A DNA stretch of 10,757 bases, taken from the NCBI GenBank assembly GCA_958453935.1, contig CAUDZT010000073.1:1-10757 (forward strand), read 5' to 3'. Made by a program: the position numbers and the translations under genes. Positions 5,583 through 10,757 of the stretch are shown piece by piece (within the stretch, counting starts at the first letter, position 1; every line of letters starts with the position of its first letter). The notes under the pieces were generated by a model that worked only from the letters and a program-made list of their open reading frames with translations, did not search any database and was not told the DNA's origin. Source of the DNA: an uncultured Collinsella sp. (lineage in GTDB: Bacteria > Actinomycetota > Coriobacteriia > Coriobacteriales > Coriobacteriaceae).

Positions 5583-6674
5583 TTAGCGTTTCTTTCCGCG
5601 GAAGAAGAAGCCGTGCAGTGACGGCTTGAGGCCGCGGTTGGCGCGACGCTCCTCGACGCGCTCGTGGATCGAAGCGACGCGCTCGATGACCTCGTCGGGA
5701 ATCGGCACGTCGGGATTCATGTTCTCGACCTGGCTGACCTCGGCGGCGGCGACCTGGTCGATAATGGGCACATCGTCGCGCGAGATAACGGGCGTGGCGT
5801 CTTCCTTCATCTTGCGATAACGCTGCATCATGTCGGTCTGTAGCTGCTGTGCCGAAGGCGGCGTCCAGATGATGGCGTTGGCGCCGGCGGCGATGGTCTC
5901 GCGGATGCTCTCGGGCGTCTTGCCGCCCGGCGCGATGAGCGGCAGGTTGGGATAGTGCTCGCGCAGTTCACGCAGGACCTGCGGCGTGTTTTTGCCAGCG
6001 GCGATGTTAAGAATCTTGGCGCCGGCGCGCACCTTTGCGTGAGCATCGTCGTCGCAACGTACGACCGTGGCGATGACGGGGATGTCGGCGATGTTGGTGA
6101 TGTGCTCGACCATCTCGGCGGTGGCGGGGGAGTTGACCACACAGCCCGCCGCGCCCTGCATCTCGGAGACGGCTGCCATCTGAACGGAGCGCTTGCCGGT
6201 GGTGGTGCCACCGCCCACGCCTACAAAGACCGGGCACTCGGCGACGGTCAACAGTGCCTGCGTAATGGCCGGCTGCGGCGTGAAGGGGTAAACGGCAAAG
6301 ACGGCATCGGCGTTGGAGTTGCGGATGACCGCAACATCGGTGGTGTAAATGAGCGACTTGATGCGGCGGCCGAAGAGCGTGAAGCCGCTGGCCTCCTCGA
6401 TCTCGTCGGGCATGCGAAGGGCAGCCTTGCGCAGACGTCCGTCGATGGGAAGGGGCTCCATAGGGAGCAGGCCGTTGGGCGTGACGGCTACCTGGGGCTC
6501 GGTGAACTCGTCTGCGAGCTCGACCTCGGAGAAATCGACCGAGGCGACGATGTCTTCGTGAACCTCGGCGGGCACATCGATGGGGGCTTGGTCGTTTGCC
6601 GCGGCAGGCGTGTCGAAGGAGCTGGTGCCGACGAAGGCGTCGACGCGCTCATTTAGATCGTTGAGGGTATCCAT
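5583..6674 (-). CDS. Conserved TIM-barrel protein of unknown function, often labelled 'hydrolase'
   Basis: A 363-residue cytoplasmic protein. The middle (about 97-290) looks like a phosphate-binding beta/alpha barrel. Regular strands are SLIYTTDVAVI (107-117), ADAVFAVYP (122-130), PVFVGVGGGTTTGKRS (148-163), IPVIATVV (198-205), AKILNIAAGK (219-228) and LPLIAPGGKTPESIRE (244-259), ending in AGANAIIWTPPS (263-274). The late GG and AGANAI loops are where such barrels usually hold phosphate. I recall close relatives in Firmicutes annotated only as 'hydrolase', so no reaction is claimed. The acidic N-terminal 75 residues and the C-terminal 75 residues (acidic, then helical, ending FFFRGKKR) are extensions beyond the barrel. 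No clear ribosome site precedes ATG 6674. A TAGAAT box ends nine bases upstream, which would suit a leaderless transcript. Confidence 0.75.
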   Translation of the reverse strand: MDTLNDLNERVDAFVGTSSFDTPAAANDQAPIDVPAEVHEDIVASVDFSEVELADEFTEPQVAVTPNGLLPMEPLPIDGRLRKAALRMPDEIEEASGFTLFGRRIKSLIYTTDVAVIRNSNADAVFAVYPFTPQPAITQALLTVAECPVFVGVGGGTTTGKRSVQMAAVSEMQGAAGCVVNSPATAEMVEHITNIADIPVIATVVRCDDDAHAKVRAGAKILNIAAGKNTPQVLRELREHYPNLPLIAPGGKTPESIRETIAAGANAIIWTPPSAQQLQTDMMQRYRKMKEDATPVISRDDVPIIDQVAAAEVSQVENMNPDVPIPDEVIERVASIHERVEERRANRGLKPSLHGFFFRGKKR

Positions 6675-6683
6675 GGAAGCTCG

Positions 6684-6689
6684 ATTCTA
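6684..6689 (-). promoter_or_regulatory. Candidate -10 box giving a near-leaderless mRNA for the TIM-barrel gene
   Basis: TAGAAT (five of six to the TATAAT consensus) on the minus strand ends nine bases before ATG 6674. Transcription would start about three bases before the start codon. This agrees with the lack of a ribosome site. No matching -35 was found. Confidence 0.3.
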
Positions 6690-6824
6690 TGTGATGACGG
6701 CCGGCGCGATGCAGCCGGAATTGCGAATGCTAAATCGTTTGACGAGTTGATTTTTCCCCGCCGCGCCATCCGTTAGACCGAAGGGCCGGCGAACGTGAAG
6801 GAGCTGTGGTGGCGGGTATTGAGG

Positions 6825-6833
6825 TGCTATCTT
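6825..6833 (+). promoter_or_regulatory. Candidate extended -10 promoter for the small membrane protein
   Basis: TGCTATCTT carries the TGn extension before a 4/6 match to TATAAT. Transcription would start near 6840, leaving a leader of about 26 bases with the AGGTGA ribosome site in it. The -35 region is not recognisable. The remainder of 6675-6865 shows no gene. Confidence 0.3.
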
Positions 6834-6865
6834 GAATGTCCCGTTTAAAAGAGAGGTGACGCGGT

Positions 6866-7036
6866 ATGGAATTGACAGCAATGTTTGGCTCGATTGGCCT
6901 GTGTGTGGGCGCAATCGTTACCGCCGCGGTCATCTACTTTGTGGTCACGGCCATTAAGGGCAAAAGGGCCGAACGCAAGGAGCGCGCGATGCTTAAACAG
7001 CATCGCGACCAGCAGGACAAACGCGCACGGAGATAG
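6866..7036 (+). CDS. Small single-pass membrane protein (56 residues)
   Basis: A short gene that is easy to miss. ATG 6866 is preceded at six bases by AGGTGA (6854-6859), and the frame runs 56 codons to TAG 7034-7036. It encodes a hydrophobic helix (about 7-29, FGSIGLCVGAIVTAAVIYF then VVTA) followed by a strongly basic, polar tail of about 27 residues rich in Lys, Arg and Gln (KGKRAERKERAMLKQHRDQQ, 31-50, ending RARR). Codons are G/C-ending like its neighbours. The positive-inside rule places the tail in the cytoplasm. No family is recognised. It stands alone between two minus-strand genes, and its last codons form one arm of a dyad shared with the convergent methyltransferase gene. Confidence 0.7.
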   Translation: MELTAMFGSIGLCVGAIVTAAVIYFVVTAIKGKRAERKERAMLKQHRDQQDKRARR

Positions 7037-7061
7037 CTTGTTGAGTTTTGGATCCGTGCGC
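7023..7061. terminator. Weak bidirectional terminator-like dyad built from two gene ends
   Basis: GCGCACGGA (7023-7031), in the last codons of the small membrane-protein gene, is the exact reverse complement of TCCGTGCGC (7053-7061). The second arm reaches the stop codon of the convergent methyltransferase gene. The loop is 21 bases. Only short T runs follow on either strand, so termination is plausible but not certain. No other terminator is visible for either gene here. Confidence 0.4.
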
Positions 7062-8164
7062 TAGCTGCGTTTTCGGATCAGGGCAATGTAGAAGCCCTCA
7101 AATTTGCGGCTGGGCGGAATGGTGAGCGTGCCGGGCAGGCCGTTGGCGATGGCCGATACTTGACCCGCGGCAATGGCCTCGGTCAGGGCGTTGGACTCGA
7201 TGCGCGGCTCCTCACCAGCTTCCTGGGCACGGCGTGCCTCACTTTCGCTTGGCGTGCCGTCGAGGGGGATGAGCTCGCAGTCCATATGCTTGTCGAGGGC
7301 TTCTTGCAGGGCGTCCTCGTTTTCCTGCGGCAAGATCGAACAAGTCGAATAGACGAGCGTGCCGCCCGGTTTGAGGGCTCCCATGGCGCGGTCCAGAAGC
7401 GCACGCTGCGAGCGGGCGCATTTGACGAGCAGCTGCTCGGTCAGGCCGCGCAGGCTTTTCTCGTTGCCGCTGATGACGGTGCCCGTGCCGGTGCAGGGGG
7501 CATCGAGCAGGATGCGGTCAAAGCGGAAGAACTCGTCGAGCTCGCGTGCGTCGATGCGCATGACGGGCACGTTTTTTGCGCCTTGGCGGTGGAGGTTGGC
7601 TTCGAGCTTCTCGGCGCGGGGAATGCTCATCTCGCAGGCGGTAAGGTGCGCCTGGCCCTGCGTGAGGGCGGCGATCTGCGTCGTCTTGCCACCGGGGGCC
7701 GCGCACATGTCCAGGATGTCCTCGCATGCCTGGGCGCCCAGGACCAACGGCGGCATCATGGACGACAGACTTTGCAAGTAGATCTTGCCGTCGCGGTAGA
7801 TGTCGAGGTCCCACAGGTCGGAAACCTGGGCGTCGGGCAGGATGAAGGCGTCTGGATACCAGGCGACGGGGTTGTGGGCGATGCCGGCGGCATCGAGCGC
7901 CGCAGCGATGTCCTCGGCGGTTGCCTTGAGCGTGTTGGCGCGCAGCGTGACCGGGCGTGTGACCGCGGCGCCGAAGCCCTTGATCATGAGCTCGGCATCG
8001 GCGGGCGCATAGGCGCCGGCGACCGTGTCGACCATAAAGCGCGGCAGGTCGGCGGCGCAAGGAAGGGCGGCAAGCTGGTCGGAAAGCTCGGTGGCGGCAA
8101 ACTGCCTGAGCTTGAGCTCGGCCTTGACCTGCTTTTTCTGCTTACGACGACGCGGCTTGGACAT
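7061..8164 (-). CDS. RsmB/NOP2/Sun-family RNA (cytosine-5) methyltransferase
   Basis: A 367-residue cytoplasmic enzyme that transfers a methyl group from S-adenosylmethionine to C5 of a cytosine in RNA, most likely rRNA. The family motifs are intact: RANTLK (75-80), the SAM-binding loop DMCAAPGGKTTQIAA (152-166), DAPCTGTGT (221-229, C224 probably releasing the product) and VYSTCSILPQEN (271-282, C275 the expected catalytic nucleophile). The end KFEGFYIALIRK (354-365) is typical. The N-terminus is very basic (KPRRRKQKKQVK), suited to RNA contact. There is no NusB-like N-terminal domain, so it is not full-length RsmB; RsmF-like or another specificity is possible. The start is ATG 8164, with GGAAGGAAAG upstream. 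It lies downstream of the tRNA ligase gene on the same strand, separated by a repeat cluster. Confidence 0.93.
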   Translation of the reverse strand: MSKPRRRKQKKQVKAELKLRQFAATELSDQLAALPCAADLPRFMVDTVAGAYAPADAELMIKGFGAAVTRPVTLRANTLKATAEDIAAALDAAGIAHNPVAWYPDAFILPDAQVSDLWDLDIYRDGKIYLQSLSSMMPPLVLGAQACEDILDMCAAPGGKTTQIAALTQGQAHLTACEMSIPRAEKLEANLHRQGAKNVPVMRIDARELDEFFRFDRILLDAPCTGTGTVISGNEKSLRGLTEQLLVKCARSQRALLDRAMGALKPGGTLVYSTCSILPQENEDALQEALDKHMDCELIPLDGTPSESEARRAQEAGEEPRIESNALTEAIAAGQVSAIANGLPGTLTIPPSRKFEGFYIALIRKRS

Positions 8165-8183
8165 CCGTCTTTCCTTCCACCTA

Positions 8184-8303
8184 AATGATTATTCTGGGAC
8201 GGGGATTAAAAAATCATTTAATGATCCCCGTCCCAAAAAGACTACTTTGCGTCGCCCGGGAATGATTTTTTAATCCCCGTCCCAGAATAATCATTCCCGG
8301 GCG
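8184..8303. repeat. Palindromic repeat cluster: exact 35-bp inverted duplication with nested hairpins
   Basis: The 35-base segment 8184-8218 recurs as its exact reverse complement at 8261-8295, 42 bases away. The unit begins AATGATT and ends AATCATT, so each copy has its own 7-bp terminal inverted repeat, around a GGGACGGGGAT core. A third, partial core (ATCCCCGTCCC, 8224-8234) lies between them and pairs with the core of the first copy (8196-8206) to form a local hairpin. The second full copy is extended by CGCCCGGG on each side, giving a 15-bp stem (8253-8267 with 8289-8303). It fills the gap between the tRNA ligase stop and the methyltransferase ribosome site. It has the look of a REP- or MITE-like mobile palindrome, which is an inference. 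No transposase is in the window. Confidence 0.85.
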
Positions 8304-8315
8304 CGTTGCTGTTGC

Positions 8316-10466
8316 CTAGTACTGGCTCTCGTGCTTGCTGAAGAAGTCGAAGCGCGGGGGTAGCGGCTTCACGCGGTGCTCGCCGGGCTTCTCGCCCAGG
8401 CTCTCCACAAACTCATCCGTGGAGGCGAAGATGTTATCCCAGCTAAAGAAGGCGACCGGGTCAACGTCGAAGTACTCGCAGATGAGCTCGCAGCCGGCAG
8501 GGACGATGCCGTGCATGAGCACGGTCGCCACGCGCAGCTCGGTAAAGGCGTCGACGAGGGCCTGCGTCATTGCGGCGTTTGCCGGCTCGCCCTCGAGCTT
8601 GTTGGCGGCCTTAGAGGCGTCGCTCCAGCGCTTGTTGGCGGCACGCAGGTAGTCGTCGCACACGGCGAGCGCGCGGTGCGTCTCGAACTTGTACATGGCT
8701 TGCTCAAAGGCGAGAGCTGCCTGCTCGGCGGCTTCGACCACGGTGTCAGAAGCGGCACCGGCGGGGATGCAGCCGTTGCGGCAGGGGCTCTCGTCGCCCT
8801 CCTTGATGGCGACGCCGTAGAAGCAGCTGCGGGCCAGGCGGTTGAAGACGCCGGTCAAAAGGGCGCTCTCCTTAAGGGCTGGATCGATAACGCGCTTGTC
8901 GTCGCAGGCACGCACCTCGTTGCCGTCCTTGTCCTTGCCGGTCACACGCGTGTCGTATGCCTTGGGGCTAAAGCTCACCGGCTTCTCGGATAGGCCGAGC
9001 GACAGCCAGTGCGCGCGCATCTGCTCGCAGGTGTAGTGGTTGAGCAGGTCGTCTGCCGGCGGGGGAGGGGTCTGCGAGGACGAGCTCGCCTTTTTGCCCA
9101 TGTAGAGCAGGTGATAGCAGGCGCTGACGGTGCTCTGCGTAAGGTCCCAACCCAGGGCCTCCCACATGGCGGTTTGCGCGATGCAGTAGAAATAGATGTT
9201 GTCCTGACCGATGAACTGGTAGATCTGCGCGTCGTCCGAGCACCACCAGTCGCGCCAGTCGAGCGAGCTGTGCTGGTAGGTGGGCGCGGGGACCTGCGTG
9301 GAATCGGCGGCGGGCTCGCCCATGAGGGCGGCATCCTGGGCGGCGACGCCCTCGGTCACGCCGGCGGCCTTGGCATCGCGTGCGAGCACGGTGCGAGTGT
9401 AGCTGATGGGCGCCCACAGGCTCTCGGGCCAGCACCAGCAGGTGACGTCGGTCACGCCGTCGACCTCGGGCACCGGAACGCCCCAGTCGATGTTGCCGGT
9501 GATGCGGAAGGGCACGAGCGCCTTGCCGCTGCGGAAGCGCACGCCGCCGTTGGCGAGCACCGCGTGGGCGTCGTCGCGCTCTTTCCAGCTGGGGAAGGTG
9601 ACGGTAAAGCTGCTCTTGTTGCCCTCGGGCTCCAGCACGGTGTGTTCGGGGAGCTGGTCCTCGACGGCATCGAAGGCCTCGCGGAACTTATTCTGGATGT
9701 AGAGCTGAGCCGGCAGCAGCCACTCCTCCATGGTCTTGGAGACCACGGAGCGAACCTGCGGGTTCTGGGCGAGCTTGGCGGTGTAGGTCTTCATAAAGTC
9801 GAGGTAGGCCGGCAGGTCGAAGTAGAGGTTGTCGACCGGGCGCAGCTCGGGCACCTCGCCGGTGAGCTGGCTCTTGGGTGCGATAAGCTCCTCGGGCTCA
9901 AACTGGTGACCCAAGTCGCACTCGTCGGCGTACGCCTTCTCGGACTTGCAGCCCTGGATGGGGCAGCGGCCGATGACCTGGCGGCCGTTGAGGAACGTGC
10001 CGGCCTTGGCATCGTAGAACTGCAGCGTGGAGCGCTTGGAGATGGTGCCCTGCTCGTGCAGACGCTCGATAATCTCCGCGGTCACCTCGTTGTGAATCTG
10101 CGCAGCCGGCTCAAGGCCCGAGCCGCCGTAGATGTCACAGCTGATGTTGTAGTTGTTGAGGGTCGCGGCCTGGCGGGAGTGATTGGACTCGACATACTCG
10201 CCGATGGACTTATCGTAGCCTTCATTCTCCTTGAGCTTGCGGTAGCTCTCCATGATGGGCGAGCCGTAGCAGTCGGTGCCCGAGGTGAAGATGACGTTTT
10301 CGCGGCCCAGGCGGTCGCGCAGGAAGCGGGCGAAGAAGTCGGCCGGGACAAAGACGCCGCCGACGTGGCCAAAGTGCAGACCCTTGTTGCCGTAGGGCTC
10401 GCCGGCGGTAACGATGGCGCGGCGCGGCCAGCTGGGACGGTCGTTCATGGAGTATTTGGATGCCAT
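8316..10466 (-). CDS. Methionyl-tRNA-synthetase-like class I aminoacyl-tRNA ligase with atypical KMSKS loop
   Basis: A 716-residue cytoplasmic protein with the MetRS domain order. A Rossmann start has the HIGH-type motif PYGNKGLHFGH (24-34) and TDCYGSPI (64-71). A zinc knuckle (C168, C173, C183, H187) is followed by GNIDWGVPVP (324-333), APISY (352-356) and FIGQDNIYFY (418-427), then an all-helical anticodon-binding region (about 500-690). The expected reaction is ATP-dependent charging of tRNA with methionine. The KMSKS loop reads GKKASSSSQTPPPP (457-470), so the signature is KASSS at best. The histidine that follows YF in classical MetRS is Tyr427, and the WFDAPIGY segment is altered to WPESLWAPISY. 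It may therefore be a divergent MetRS or a paralogue. ATG 10466 is chosen for AAGGAG at 10471-10476; the frame also extends to 10550 without such support. There is no C-terminal tRNA-binding (Trbp111-type) domain. Confidence 0.85.
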   Translation of the reverse strand: MASKYSMNDRPSWPRRAIVTAGEPYGNKGLHFGHVGGVFVPADFFARFLRDRLGRENVIFTSGTDCYGSPIMESYRKLKENEGYDKSIGEYVESNHSRQAATLNNYNISCDIYGGSGLEPAAQIHNEVTAEIIERLHEQGTISKRSTLQFYDAKAGTFLNGRQVIGRCPIQGCKSEKAYADECDLGHQFEPEELIAPKSQLTGEVPELRPVDNLYFDLPAYLDFMKTYTAKLAQNPQVRSVVSKTMEEWLLPAQLYIQNKFREAFDAVEDQLPEHTVLEPEGNKSSFTVTFPSWKERDDAHAVLANGGVRFRSGKALVPFRITGNIDWGVPVPEVDGVTDVTCWCWPESLWAPISYTRTVLARDAKAAGVTEGVAAQDAALMGEPAADSTQVPAPTYQHSSLDWRDWWCSDDAQIYQFIGQDNIYFYCIAQTAMWEALGWDLTQSTVSACYHLLYMGKKASSSSQTPPPPADDLLNHYTCEQMRAHWLSLGLSEKPVSFSPKAYDTRVTGKDKDGNEVRACDDKRVIDPALKESALLTGVFNRLARSCFYGVAIKEGDESPCRNGCIPAGAASDTVVEAAEQAALAFEQAMYKFETHRALAVCDDYLRAANKRWSDASKAANKLEGEPANAAMTQALVDAFTELRVATVLMHGIVPAGCELICEYFDVDPVAFFSWDNIFASTDEFVESLGEKPGEHRVKPLPPRFDFFSKHESQY

Positions 10467-10548
10467 GGGACTCCTTCGCATATAGGTAAGAGCGCGGCCG
10501 GGCACGGGGTTCGGCGGCGCGGTGGTCAATTCGTGCATATCGTTCGAC

Positions 10549-10559
10549 ATTATCGCACA
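10549..10559 (-). promoter_or_regulatory. Extended -10 promoter of the tRNA ligase gene
   Basis: The minus strand reads TGTGCGATAAT, the same 11 bases found upstream of the degV-type gene. Predicted transcription starts near 10542, giving a leader of about 75 bases before ATG 10466. Finding the same box twice, each time at a plausible distance upstream of a gene start, supports both. It also implies that the in-frame codons between 10467 and 10550 are untranslated leader. Confidence 0.45.
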
Positions 10560-10599
10560 TGCGGGCGGGTGCGTGGCAGGGGCGCTATCCTAAGATGCT

Positions 10600-10757
10600 A
10601 TGAATGAGATTTCCAACATACATGCGTTTGAGGACGAGGTTTTTCTGCACGCTTGCTTCGTGTGGGGGATGGCCGTGATCGCGGTGTTTGCCGTGTGCCT
10701 GGTGCCGGTGTTTATGCTGTTGGGCGGGCCTGCGGACTTGGACGCGGCTGAGGCGGG
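10600..10757 (+). CDS. N-terminal part of a small membrane protein (runs off the window end)
   Basis: The frame is open from ATG 10600 to the window edge, 52 codons. It begins with about 20 polar, mildly acidic residues (MNEISNIHAFEDEVFLHACF), then a hydrophobic helix (about 22-43, WGMAVIAVFAVCLVPVFMLL), then GGPADLDAAEAG. The product therefore has at least one membrane span; no family is recognised from this much. No ribosome site is visible. A TATCCT box (10586-10591) ends eight bases before the ATG, which would give a leaderless transcript. It is divergent from the tRNA ligase gene. Codon use is G/C-ending like its neighbours. The true length and role depend on sequence beyond the window. 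Confidence 0.55.
   Translation, partial: MNEISNIHAFEDEVFLHACFVWGMAVIAVFAVCLVPVFMLLGGPADLDAAEA

Noticed and set aside
7160..8188. A 342-codon plus-strand open frame opposite the RNA methyltransferase
   Set aside because: The motif-bearing methyltransferase on the minus strand explains the open frame; the plus-strand translation has no domain-like pattern.
8184..8303. Repeat cluster considered as a CRISPR array
   Set aside because: There are only two full units, inverted relative to each other, with no regular spacers and no cas genes.
9009..10607. A 532-codon plus-strand open frame opposite the tRNA ligase gene
   Set aside because: It is antisense to a gene with clear motifs throughout. Its Val/Gly/Leu/Arg/Ala-heavy, low-complexity composition is what the complement of a high-GC gene gives, and it has no recognisable domain.
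1..10757. tRNA or rRNA genes, phage genes, transposases, toxin-antitoxin or defence genes
   Set aside because: I looked for these on both strands and saw no supporting sequence or protein motif.

Overview
The window looks like a chromosomal segment of a high-GC, Shine-Dalgarno-using Gram-positive bacterium. It is most likely a member of the Coriobacteriia close to Collinsella. That placement is an inference from a class 3 fructose-1,6-bisphosphatase, a DUF4430 surface protein with a Lys/Ser/Asp-rich stalk, G/C-rich third codon positions, and the overall protein flavour. No search was run.

Layout. (1) Positions 1-1147, plus strand: the tail of one membrane-anchored surface protein and, directly coupled to it, a second surface protein ending in a DUF4430 domain, closed by a terminator. 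(2) Positions 1180-4264, minus strand: a class 3 fructose-1,6-bisphosphatase (fbp) followed by two GtrA-type membrane proteins that look like a tandem duplication. The gaps between these genes hold strong RNA hairpins, and the group ends in a textbook U-tract terminator. (3) Positions 4265-4584: a 320-base divergent intergenic region with a perfect 10-bp inverted repeat in the fbp leader, short direct repeats and an extended -10 promoter for the next gene. (4) Positions 4585-5475, plus: a DegV-family fatty-acid-binding protein. (5) Positions 5583-6674, minus: a TIM-barrel protein of unknown function with long N- and C-terminal extensions. It is convergent with degV, and the two share a hairpin terminator. 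(6) Positions 6866-7036, plus: a 56-residue single-pass membrane protein. (7) Positions 7061-8164, minus: an RsmB/NOP2/Sun-type RNA m5C methyltransferase. (8) Positions 8184-8303: a compact palindromic repeat cluster with an exact 35-bp inverted duplication. (9) Positions 8316-10466, minus: a methionyl-tRNA-synthetase-like class I aminoacyl-tRNA ligase with a degenerate KMSKS loop. (10) Position 10600 to the end, plus: the start of a small membrane protein.

Functionally this is mostly housekeeping: gluconeogenesis (fbp), translation (the tRNA ligase and RNA methyltransferase), lipid handling (DegV), and envelope functions (GtrA pair, surface proteins). No phage, CRISPR array, transposase or defence system is visible. 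The points most worth a second look are the atypical tRNA ligase, the repeat cluster beside it, the dyads around fbp, and the recurring TGTGCGATAAT promoter motif.
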